From: an uncultured Clostridia bacterium
Lineage (GTDB): Bacteria; Bacillota; Clostridia; Oscillospirales; Acutalibacteraceae
Assembly (NCBI GenBank): GCA_944382025.1
Contig: CALWMQ010000129.1
Coordinates: forward strand, 1-9,487
Reading direction: 5' to 3'
Length of the DNA stretch: 9,487 nucleotides
Each line of letters begins with the position of its first letter. Position 1 is the first letter of the stretch. The notes beneath the pieces were generated by a model. That model was not told the DNA's origin. It did no database searches and saw nothing but the letters and a program-made list of their open reading frames with translations. Positions 1-4,502 of the stretch are shown here, one piece after another. The position numbers and the translations under genes were made by a program.

Positions 1-156
1 TCTTATTCATGGCGAATAGATGGATACCTGCCTTTCGGTTTTGTTGGGTAACTCTACCTTAACACAGGTCCTGTCTACTCGCTATCTTTTTTTACTTTTT
101 GTCTCACATCATTGTAACACCTACAAATAAATTTCGTAAAAAGGTGAGGAAGGCTA
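1..156. other. Left edge, no supported gene
   Basis: No open reading frame with a ribosome binding site is seen in this stretch. An ATG on the minus strand lies at 10-8 and would read off the left edge, but only three codons are visible and no Shine-Dalgarno sequence precedes it. The segment is AT-rich with T-runs around 88-100. It could be the leader of an upstream gene or the end of a mobile element; neither can be shown from here. Confidence 0.4.
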
Positions 157-186
157 TTGACAGGACAGGCAGAAATATGCTATCAT
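157..186 (+). promoter_or_regulatory. Sigma-A promoter of the tRNA cluster
   Basis: A perfect -35 TTGACA (157-162) is followed by an 18-bp spacer and the -10 TATCAT (181-186). A TG dinucleotide one base before the -10 (178-179) makes it an extended -10. The predicted start near 193 lies about 35 bases before tRNA-Gly. No other promoter is evident between the tRNA genes, so it probably serves all four. Confidence 0.75.
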
Positions 187-226
187 AATCAGCGCTGTAT
201 GGGCCATTTCCGCAGCGCTTCAGTAT

Positions 227-300
227 GCGGGTGTAGTTCAGTGGTAGAACCCCAGCCTTCCAAGCTGGTTGTGTGGGTTCGATTCCCATCACCCGCTCCA
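227..300 (+). tRNA. tRNA-Gly(TCC)
   Basis: The 7-bp acceptor stem GCGGGTG/CACCCGC is perfect. The anticodon stem CCAGC/GCTGG encloses the loop CTTCCAA with anticodon TCC. The T-loop TTCGATT is canonical, and the terminal CCA (298-300) is encoded. This is the first gene of the tRNA cluster. Confidence 0.97.
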
Positions 301-314
301 TTTGTTTTTTGCCG

Positions 315-329
315 GGCGGAACCTCCGCC
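315..329. other. Small GC hairpin between tRNA-Gly and tRNA-Arg
   Basis: Perfect 6-bp arms GGCGGA/TCCGCC flank a 3-base loop, directly after a T-run (305-310). No T-tract follows on the plus strand, so it is not a terminator in the direction of transcription. It may be a processing signal in the tRNA precursor. Confidence 0.35.
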
Positions 330-373
330 GTAGCAATACACTCTTCCCCGTTTGGTGTGGACCAGCCGAATAT

Positions 374-450
374 GCGCCTGTAGCTCAGCTGGATAGAGCA
401 TCTGCCTTCTAAGCAGAGGGCCAGGGGTTCGAGTCCCTTCAGGCGCGCCA
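374..450 (+). tRNA. tRNA-Arg(TCT)
   Basis: The acceptor stem GCGCCTG/CAGGCGC is perfect, the discriminator is G447 and CCA (448-450) is encoded. The anticodon stem TCTGC/GCAGA holds the loop CTTCTAA with anticodon TCT, which reads AGA/AGG codons. The T-arm AGGGG TTCGAGT CCCTT is canonical. Only four bases separate it from tRNA-His, so the two are clearly co-transcribed. Confidence 0.97.
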
Positions 451-454
451 GTAT

Positions 455-532
455 GGTGGATGTAGCTTAGTTGGTTAAAGCGCCAGTTTGTGGCACTGGA
501 GACCGTGGGTTCGAATCCCATCTTCCACCCCA
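455..532 (+). tRNA. tRNA-His(GTG)
   Basis: The anticodon stem CCAGT/ACTGG encloses TTGTGGC with anticodon GTG. The extra G at 455 is the G-1 identity base of histidine tRNAs and faces discriminator C529; CCA is encoded (530-532). The acceptor stem GTGGATG/CTTCCAC has one U-U mismatch at the sixth pair. The T-arm GTGGG TTCGAAT CCCAT is typical of tRNA-His. Confidence 0.96.
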
Positions 533-537
533 CACAG

Positions 538-573
538 AATAGGGACACACGGTGGCTTCCGCGTGTCCCTATT
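538..573. other. Long stem-loop between tRNA-His and tRNA-Gln
   Basis: Perfect 11-bp arms AATAGGGACAC (538-548) and GTGTCCCTATT (563-573) enclose a 14-base loop. The bases after it (CATTCATAAAAA) lack a proper T-tract. It is therefore either a weak terminator or a processing hairpin rather than a clear end of transcription. No separate promoter is evident before tRNA-Gln, which suggests at least partial readthrough. Confidence 0.55.
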
Positions 574-620
574 CATTCATAAAAAGGATGCCGCTGAAAT
601 AGTGCCGCATCTTGTCATAT

Positions 621-694
621 TGGGGTGTAGTCTAGTGGTAGGACAGCAGACTTTGACTCTGCCCGTGCTGGTTCGATTCCAGCCATCCCAGCCA
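621..694 (+). tRNA. tRNA-Gln(TTG), probable phage attachment gene
   Basis: The acceptor stem TGGGGTG/CATCCCA has one G-U pair, the discriminator is G691 and CCA (692-694) is encoded. The anticodon stem GCAGA/TCTGC encloses CTTTGAC with anticodon TTG. It is the last host gene before the integrase, whose stop codon lies 98 bases downstream. That is the usual arrangement when a tyrosine integrase uses the 3' end of a tRNA gene as attB. The gene is intact. Confidence 0.96.
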
Positions 695-695
695 T

Positions 696-734
696 GCCGG
701 AAACCTAGTATTTATGCGGGTTTCCGGCTTTTTT
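696..734 (+). terminator. Rho-independent terminator of the tRNA cluster
   Basis: Perfect 10-bp arms GCCGGAAACC (696-705) and GGTTTCCGGC (719-728) are followed at once by six Ts (729-734). It ends tRNA transcription two bases after the CCA of tRNA-Gln and would shield the prophage from host readthrough. Confidence 0.93.
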
Positions 735-767
735 GCGTTTATAATTGATTCAGGGAAATATGGGCTA

Positions 768-787
768 TACCCCAATTGTACCCCAAT
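768..787. repeat. Tandem TACCCCAAT repeats, likely integrase arm-type sites
   Basis: TACCCCAAT occurs at 768-776 and again at 779-787, an 11-bp period or about one helical turn, only a few bases beyond the integrase stop codon. Integrases with an N-terminal AP2-like arm-binding domain, which this one appears to have, bind short direct repeats beside the core. I found no other exact copy in the window. Confidence 0.5.
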
Positions 788-792
788 AAAGT

Positions 793-1887
793 TTAATAAG
801 GCAGTTTAGCGACGCTGGATTTTATGTCTTCAGTGTCCACGTGGGTATAAATTTCTGTCACTCCAACAGAGCTGTGCCCAAGTAACTGCTGCACCTCTCG
901 CAGATTCGCTCCGCCCTTGAGAAGATATGTGGCATAAGTATGCCGACACTTATGTGGGGATAGATATTCCACTGGTTTACGGCCACGTTCTTTCAGCACG
1001 GCGTTAATGGCATCAAAAGCATGATGATATTGTTGGGTCAGCTGAAATGTATCCCAGTATTCGAAATCGGATTTTGCGAGCACATAAATTCCACGACGAG
1101 GCATTCTATCCAGCAAGGCGGCCAATTTGTCATTGATGCCTATATAGCGTTCTTTGCCGCTTTTTGTAGGTTTTAGATAGTAGCCTCCGCCGTTCTTGCG
1201 GGCAACAGAGTGCTTGATGGTAATCACGTAATCTTCCCGGTTTACATCCCGCCATTGAAGTCCAGCAGCTTCTCCGATTCTCATTCCGGTGTAAAGCAAT
1301 AGTTCAATGAGATACCCATATTCGACGGTAGGAGCAATTTCGAGGAGATCAGCGATTTGGGATTTGGTGAAGACCTTAGGAGTGACATCCTTGTCTTTTT
1401 TGATAGAGATCTTTCTGCAGGGGTTCAAGACACAAAAGCCATTATCTATAGCCGTTTCGAAAATAGCGCCCAAGGCTATTTTTATATGTTGCTGAGCTGA
1501 TTTAGACAGGTTGGACTTACCCTTCATGAATTGTTCAATATGGGCGGGTTTTATCTGTTCAAATTTGAGATTTCCAAGAGCGGGGATAATGTGTTTATTC
1601 ACATAAAGGGAATAATTCCGATAGGTGCCATCTTCCACCTTGCCTTTTTTGTAGATTTCAAGCCATTGGACAGCCCATTCTCCGAGGGTAGAAGTTTTTT
1701 CAATTTGTGGCTGGCCAGCTTTTTTCAGCCATTCTTTATATTTATTTTTGGGTTCGGTTTTGGTTTTGCCGTAAAAGGATTTCCGAATAGGATTTTTATT
1801 GATGTCATATCCGGCAACGACCCGGTATTCCCAGAGGCCATCCTTTTTTTTCCTCAGGCTTCCGTCGCCGTTAGCTTTTCTAGGCAT
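793..1887 (-). CDS. int: Tyrosine recombinase/phage integrase
   Basis: This 364-aa integrase should catalyse site-specific insertion and excision of the prophage. Residues 1-60 (basic start, then GLWEYRVVAGYD) resemble the AP2-like arm-type DNA-binding domain. Residues 65-160 form the SAM-like core-binding domain and 170-355 the catalytic domain. The full active site is visible: R203 (TGMRIGEAAGL), K242 (TKSGKERYIG), H312 and R315 (SPHKCRHTYAT), H338 (LLGHSSV) and the nucleophile Y347 (EIYTHV). The length is normal for Tn916/phage-type integrases, so it looks functional. The ATG is preceded by AAGGAGGT at a good distance. It lies 55 bases after the zinc-ribbon gene with no clear promoter between, so it may be read from the lysogenic transcript. 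It ends beside tRNA-Gln. Confidence 0.95.
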   Translation of the reverse strand: MPRKANGDGSLRKKKDGLWEYRVVAGYDINKNPIRKSFYGKTKTEPKNKYKEWLKKAGQPQIEKTSTLGEWAVQWLEIYKKGKVEDGTYRNYSLYVNKHIIPALGNLKFEQIKPAHIEQFMKGKSNLSKSAQQHIKIALGAIFETAIDNGFCVLNPCRKISIKKDKDVTPKVFTKSQIADLLEIAPTVEYGYLIELLLYTGMRIGEAAGLQWRDVNREDYVITIKHSVARKNGGGYYLKPTKSGKERYIGINDKLAALLDRMPRRGIYVLAKSDFEYWDTFQLTQQYHHAFDAINAVLKERGRKPVEYLSPHKCRHTYATYLLKGGANLREVQQLLGHSSVGVTEIYTHVDTEDIKSSVAKLPY

Positions 1888-1942
1888 ATAGGGACCTCCT
1901 TCATAGATAATTGGAAGCAGCCGCGCAAGGAGGGGAGCTGTA

Positions 1943-2830
1943 TTATTGGACCAAGGAATAGTATTGAATATGGATTTTTGGGAGGCTTATCTTCTGGTCT
2001 AAAACGCTTGTGTAAGAATACATTCCTTGGCATTCCCCGTATATGGTGAGGATATCTTCTTCCAGGATGCGATCAGCGCCCTCCGGGATGGAGATGGTGG
2101 CATAGATGGTATCCGTGTAAGAACCGTATTCCGTCTGGGTCACATTGATGCGGAGAGACACGGTATTGCCGACCGAAGGCTCTACCACTTGGATAACCTC
2201 ACCGGTAAATGTAAACAGCTGACCCTTGTATCGTTCTGGGTTTCTGGCCAGATCGGTAAAGGAAATACTTTGGCAGGAGGCGATATACTCCTCTCTGGAT
2301 TTTTGTTCTTGTTCATCCTGTGCGGCAAGGGCGTCCTCAATTTGTGTGGGGTATTGTTTTTTGAGAGCCTCCAGCTTTTCCGTCAGTTTATCGTTGGAGG
2401 AACACCGCTTGATGCCATCTTCTAAGATGTCAATGGCGCCGAGATAGTCCTCTTGCGCAAGGTAAAAGTCGGCATAAACAGAGTATATTTCTTGAAAGGT
2501 ATCGTTGGATTGGATCTGGCTGTCCAAGATATCCTTGGCCTGTTCAAACTGTCCGGCTGATATGCATGACCGGGCAGTATTCAAATTATAATGAGTAACG
2601 GAAAGGGACAGGAAGGTAACCAGCAGGGCGAACAAAGCGACTGCGCCTAAGACTATCAGGGTAATCTGAAGGCTGCTGAGTTTTTTCTTAGTGATAGAGG
2701 CGGGCGTGCAGACGGGCAGGGGAGAATTGGGTATGGGGTTTTGCTGGACAGGCAGTACATGCTGATAGGGAGTTCCGCACTGAGGGCAAAAATTACCTTG
2801 GAATTTGGTACCGCATTTTGAACATCTCAT
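1943..2830 (-). CDS. Membrane-anchored zinc-ribbon/TPR-like protein, possible lysogenic-conversion gene
   Basis: A 295-aa protein of unknown function. Residues 1-20 form a zinc ribbon with Cys3, Cys6, Cys15 and Cys18. A Pro-rich linker and Lys48-50 lead to a single membrane segment at about 54-78. Residues 82-165 are helical with TPR-like repeats (AGQFEQAKDILD, QEDYLGAIDILEDGI). Residues 180-295 are beta-rich with YKGQLFTFTGEVIQV, suggestive of an OB-fold-like domain. The layout predicts a cytoplasmic zinc ribbon and an exported sensor or binding domain. The start is supported by AAGGAGCGG. Its position between integrase and repressor is where prophages often carry genes expressed in lysogeny, such as exclusion or host-modifying factors; that role is inference. 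It uses more AT-rich codons than the early genes. Confidence 0.85.
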   Translation of the reverse strand: MRCSKCGTKFQGNFCPQCGTPYQHVLPVQQNPIPNSPLPVCTPASITKKKLSSLQITLIVLGAVALFALLVTFLSLSVTHYNLNTARSCISAGQFEQAKDILDSQIQSNDTFQEIYSVYADFYLAQEDYLGAIDILEDGIKRCSSNDKLTEKLEALKKQYPTQIEDALAAQDEQEQKSREEYIASCQSISFTDLARNPERYKGQLFTFTGEVIQVVEPSVGNTVSLRINVTQTEYGSYTDTIYATISIPEGADRILEEDILTIYGECQGMYSYTSVLDQKISLPKIHIQYYSLVQ

Positions 2831-2864
2831 TCAGACCGCTCCTTGAAAATAATGAGAAAAAGCC

Positions 2865-2893
2865 TTGATTTACGGGAACATATGTTCTATAAT
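2865..2893 (+). promoter_or_regulatory. LexA-controlled (SOS) promoter
   Basis: The -35 TTGATT (2865-2870), a 17-bp spacer and a perfect -10 TATAAT (2888-2893) make a strong sigma-A promoter. The spacer holds GAACATATGTTC (2876-2887), a perfect 12-bp palindrome matching the GAACNNNNGTTC LexA box of Gram-positive bacteria, and it abuts the -10. LexA bound there would block RNA polymerase until DNA damage. The predicted start is near 2900, before the 2944 ORF. The box also lies 46 bp upstream of the divergent zinc-ribbon gene and could affect it. Confidence 0.8.
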
Positions 2894-2903
2894 AAGACTG
2901 TAG

Positions 2904-2917
2904 TCTCATATATGAGA
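2904..2917. promoter_or_regulatory. Perfect 14-bp palindrome at the SOS promoter start site
   Basis: TCTCATATATGAGA is its own reverse complement and lies 11 bp after the -10, overlapping the first transcribed bases. A second inverted pair, AGACT-gt-AGTCT (2895-2906), overlaps its left edge. These look like an operator for a second regulator, possibly the product of the 2944 gene acting on its own promoter. The sequence differs from the cI/cro operators. Confidence 0.5.
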
Positions 2918-2943
2918 TAAAATGATACATGGAGGGGAATTGT

Positions 2944-3108
2944 ATGGGAAGGAAGGGAGACCGGGATCAAAAAAGGATGGTTTCGGTTTATCTGCCGGAC
3001 ATATATAGCCATGTAGAAAGGATTGAATTTGAAGATATGGTTCTGATGAACCGGGGATATCGACGGAATCAGTCCGGCAGATTGTCCAGCAACTTGCGCA
3101 ACTTTTGA
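2944..3108 (+). CDS. Small SOS-controlled protein, candidate antirepressor
   Basis: A 54-codon ORF not recognised as a named family. It has its own LexA-box promoter and a good ribosome binding site (GGAGGGG at 2931-2937, six bases before the ATG). The N-terminus is basic, and RMVSVYLPD (residues 11-19) followed by a helix resembles the strand and first helix of a ribbon-helix-helix DNA-binding fold. The last 40 bases overlap the 3' end of the convergent repressor gene. In the -1 frame, open from 3033, the reading GISTESVRQIVQQL looks more like the second helix of such a fold, so a frameshift at GGGG (3053-3056) is possible. By position it may relieve repression after DNA damage, as Tum does in coliphage 186. 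That function is inference. Confidence 0.6.
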   Translation: MGRKGDRDQKRMVSVYLPDIYSHVERIEFEDMVLMNRGYRRNQSGRLSSNLRNF

Positions 3109-3398
3109 ATTTCTTCGGCGGAGAGATCGGAGGAACCTTTCGCGGCATCATAGGACACAGCACCGCTTTCGGGCGGTGCTTTTCTTTTTTCCAATTCCGG
3201 ATAGGCGACCCGTCCCAGGAGATAGTCTGTAGAGCAGTCAAAGAGATCGGCCAATTTGATGATCATGTCCATGTTGGGGCTATTTTTGCCGCTCTCCCAC
3301 ATACCGACGGTGGACTGCCCAACTCCCAGAGCCTGAGCGAGGCTGGCTTGTGACATATGAGCTTCTTCCCGAAGGGATTTCAAGCGAATGCGGAACAT
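3069..3398 (-). CDS. Xre-type (cI-like) lysogeny repressor
   Basis: A 109-aa repressor expected to bind the operators in the divergent intergenic region and silence the early genes. Residues 1-62 form an HTH_3/Xre domain (SQASLAQALG, recognition helix around QSTVGMWESG, closing STDYLLGR). Residues 65-90 are a linker, and 93-107 (SAEEIQKLRKLLDNL) form a short helix likely used for oligomerisation. There is no S24 self-cleaving peptidase domain, so RecA-stimulated cleavage is not expected. A longer reading from GTG at 3407 is possible, but that codon lies inside the Shine-Dalgarno sequence GAGGTGA, which is correctly placed for the ATG at 3398. Its 3' end overlaps the convergent SOS ORF. Confidence 0.9.
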   Translation of the reverse strand: MFRIRLKSLREEAHMSQASLAQALGVGQSTVGMWESGKNSPNMDMIIKLADLFDCSTDYLLGRVAYPELEKRKAPPESGAVSYDAAKGSSDLSAEEIQKLRKLLDNLPD

Positions 3399-3416
3399 GG
3401 TTATCACCTCGCCACT

Positions 3417-3445
3417 ATAATATCATTTATGCTGATAATTTGCAA
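3417..3445 (-). promoter_or_regulatory. Repressor promoter (PRM-like)
   Basis: On the minus strand the -35 TTGCAA (3445-3440), a 17-bp spacer and the -10 TATTAT (3422-3417) place the start near 3410, giving a very short leader before the repressor. The leftmost operator (3420-3438) fills most of the spacer and touches the -10, so occupancy there would shut off repressor synthesis. Confidence 0.65.
3420..3438. promoter_or_regulatory. Operator O-a (over the repressor promoter)
   Basis: ATATCAT-ttatg-CTGATAA, two 7-bp arms around a 5-bp centre, with TATCA/TGATA perfectly inverted. It shares the WATCAT-n5-ATGATW plan with the two operators to its right and covers the spacer of the repressor promoter. 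Confidence 0.6.
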
Positions 3446-3469
3446 TTAATTATCATCCGCGCCGGAAAA

Positions 3470-3488
3470 TAATCATTTAAGATGTTGA
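3470..3488. promoter_or_regulatory. Operator O-b (over the early promoter -35)
   Basis: TAATCAT-ttaag-ATGTTGA has a left half identical to operator O-c and a right half that deviates at two positions where it runs into the TTGACA -35 box (3485-3490). Binding would compete directly with RNA polymerase. Confidence 0.6.
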
Positions 3489-3513
3489 CATAAACCATTT
3501 TTAATGATAATAT
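3485..3513 (+). promoter_or_regulatory. Early promoter (PR-like)
   Basis: Consensus -35 TTGACA (3485-3490), 17-bp spacer, -10 TAATAT (3508-3513) with an extended TGA just before it. An overlapping TATAAT at 3511-3516 would give a 20-bp spacer and is less likely. It drives the Cro-like gene and apparently the early operon to the right; operators overlap both its -35 and its start. Confidence 0.8.
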
Positions 3514-3531
3514 AATCATGTAAGATGATTA
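3513..3531. promoter_or_regulatory. Operator O-c (over the early promoter start site)
   Basis: TAATCAT-gtaag-ATGATTA, with 7-bp arms that are perfectly inverted. It is the best of the three operators and lies from the last -10 base to just before the Cro-like ribosome binding site. Confidence 0.7.
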
Positions 3532-3546
3532 ACGGAGGTGAAAAAC

Positions 3547-3747
3547 ATGCAAGGGCTGCGGAAAATCCGGGAAGAAATGAGGATCAGCCAGGCAGAGCTG
3601 GCCCAAGCGCTGAAGGTACGGCAGACAACGGTATCCATGTGGGAGAGCGGCAAGAACATGCCACGGGCGGACAAGCTTCCGGAACTAGCCAGGATACTGG
3701 GCTGCGCCATCGGGGATCTTTACGGTGACGGGGAAGAAAGCGCATAA
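3547..3747 (+). CDS. Cro-like Xre transcriptional regulator
   Basis: A 66-aa helix-turn-helix protein, first gene of the rightward early operon and transcribed away from the repressor. It is almost only an HTH domain: LRKIREEMRISQAELAQALK, then the recognition helix QTTVSMWESGKNMP and a short tail ending in GDLYGDGEESA. The recognition segment closely matches that of the repressor (QSTVGMWESGKNSP), so both probably bind the same three operators, as in lambda-type switches. The ATG at 3547 is preceded by GGAGGTGA at the right distance; the in-frame GTG at 3538 lies inside that sequence. The stop codon lies within the first copy of a 31-bp repeat. Confidence 0.9.
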   Translation: MQGLRKIREEMRISQAELAQALKVRQTTVSMWESGKNMPRADKLPELARILGCAIGDLYGDGEESA

Positions 3748-3770
3748 AAAATCCTGCCTGATAAGGCGAA
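3740..3770. repeat. Intergenic direct repeat, copy 1
   Basis: The 31-bp unit starts GCGCATAAAAAAT and contains the near-palindrome GCCTGATAAGGC (3756-3767). It matches copy 2, exactly 240 bp to the right, at 27 of 31 positions. Copy 1 includes the stop codon of the Cro-like gene. Confidence 0.8.
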
Positions 3771-3787
3771 AAAAGGAGGAAGAAAAG

Positions 3788-3979
3788 ATGACAGTATACG
3801 GCATAAGAAAAATTGTTCCGGAAGATACCGCCTTGTGGATACAGACAGAAAGCGGGAAATATTGCGAAGCCAACGAAGCCGCTTATCTGAGCCACAAATA
3901 CGACGACAAGACAGTCAAGCGCATGTACCCGGAGAAGTATCCGGCGCTTGGATGTACAGGAATCACCATTATCGTATAA
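3788..3979 (+). CDS. Small phage protein of unknown function
   Basis: A 63-aa protein not recognised as a named family. It is soluble, mixed alpha/beta and rich in Tyr, Lys and Glu (ESGKYCEANEAAYLSHKYDD), with a hydrophobic C-terminus GITIIV and two cysteines (Cys26, Cys56). The ATG has a strong AGGAGGAA ribosome binding site; an upstream in-frame GTG at 3725 would overlap the Cro-like gene and lacks such a site. The gene is bracketed by two 31-bp direct repeats 240 bp apart, so it looks like a discrete insert between the Cro-like gene and the winged-helix gene. Its place in the immediate-early region hints at a regulatory or host-takeover role; this is only inference. Confidence 0.8.
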   Translation: MTVYGIRKIVPEDTALWIQTESGKYCEANEAAYLSHKYDDKTVKRMYPEKYPALGCTGITIIV

Positions 3980-4010
3980 GCGCATAAAAAATACCGCCTG
4001 ATCAGGCGGA
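3980..4010. repeat. Intergenic direct repeat, copy 2
   Basis: Second copy of the 31-bp unit (27 of 31 identical). Its central CCGCCTGATCAGGCGG (3994-4009) is a perfect 16-bp palindrome. It begins just after the stop of the 63-aa gene and ends at the ribosome binding site of the next gene. Confidence 0.8.
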
Positions 4011-4020
4011 GGGAAAGGAA

Positions 4021-4236
4021 GTGGAACAGATGTGTAAGCCAAACCCATATCGTATCACACCGACCGAGATGGCGCGGGCGTTAGGGAAAAGCAACCCGGA
4101 TCCTATTCGTGCGGCACTGCGTCGAGGAGATTATCCTGTGGGCTGTGCCTACAAGGGAGAAGGAGGGAAATGGGTATACGATGTCCCGCGCACAGCGTTT
4201 ATGGAATTTGTGAGGACTGGGAAGCCGCCCAGATGA
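4021..4236 (+). CDS. Winged-helix/MerR-like DNA-binding protein, possible excisionase
   Basis: A 71-aa protein resembling short winged-helix proteins common in Bacillota prophages. YRITPTEMARALGKSNPDPIRAAL... (split here) supplies two helices of an HTH, RRGDYPVGCAYKG is the loop entering the wing, and GGKWVYDVPRTAFMEFV makes the wing strand plus a final helix. Proteins of this shape include excisionases (Xis/Cox) and AlpA-like regulators. A role in excision or early control would fit its place two genes after the Cro-like gene, but the sequence does not prove it. GTG 4021 was chosen because GGAGG at 4008-4012 lies eight bases before it; ATG 4030, three codons on, is the alternative. Confidence 0.8.
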   Translation: MEQMCKPNPYRITPTEMARALGKSNPDPIRAALRRGDYPVGCAYKGEGGKWVYDVPRTAFMEFVRTGKPPR

Positions 4237-4256
4237 AGGGGAAGGAGGATAAAGTC

Positions 4257-4502
4257 ATGGCACAGGAGGGAACCCGAACCCTGTACCGTGCCGGAAGCCT
4301 GCGTCTGTCGGAGGGCGGAGGATGGTATCGGGTGAGCGATGAACGGGACGGGGTGGAAACGCTTCTTTTTGAAACGGACAACCCGGCGGCAGCGGTGTCC
4401 AGTTTTTGCGGTACGGTGGAAACCCGAATCCGGCTGACCATGATCGCCAGGATGGGGAAAAGCGCCTTTTATAGGTGGGATCAGGAGGAAAATCATGAAT
4501 AA
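4257..4502 (+). CDS. Small phage protein of unknown function
   Basis: An 81-aa protein not recognised as a named family. The first half is beta-rich (LYRAGSLRLSEGGGWYRVSD, then GVETLLFET) and the second half is one likely helix (PAAAVSSFCGTVETRIRLTM). No transmembrane segment or metal-binding cluster is seen. The ATG at 4257 follows AAGGAGG with an eight-base gap; longer in-frame versions would overlap the previous gene and lack a ribosome binding site. It overlaps the next gene by eight bases, indicating translational coupling. Confidence 0.75.
   Translation: MAQEGTRTLYRAGSLRLSEGGGWYRVSDERDGVETLLFETDNPAAAVSSFCGTVETRIRLTMIARMGKSAFYRWDQEENHE

Larger units (their letters stand above)
670..787. 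other. Candidate left attachment region (attL)
   Basis: The region spans the 3' half of tRNA-Gln, the terminator and the repeats before the integrase. Placement follows the general rule that tyrosine integrases of tRNA-targeting phages sit next to attL. The core cannot be defined because the other prophage end is outside the window. Confidence 0.35.

Noticed and set aside
1..10. ATG on the minus strand at 10-8, possible start of a left-going gene
   Set aside because: Only three codons are visible and no ribosome binding site precedes it.
189..748. ORFs of 86 and 119 codons across the tRNA cluster
   Set aside because: They translate tRNA genes and lack ribosome binding sites; they are artefacts.
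1531..2447. Plus-strand ORFs of 73-172 codons opposite int and the zinc-ribbon gene
   Set aside because: They are mirror frames of strong minus-strand genes with clear domains and ribosome binding sites.
3105..3353. 82-codon ORF antisense to the repressor
   Set aside because: It starts inside the repressor overlap without a ribosome binding site. It is mentioned only as the -1 extension of the SOS ORF.
3399..3407. GTG start giving a repressor three residues longer
   Set aside because: The GTG is part of the Shine-Dalgarno sequence that fits the ATG at 3398.
3740..4010. CRISPR-like array suggested by repeated palindromic units
   Set aside because: Only two copies, 240 bp apart, with a gene between them and no cas genes.
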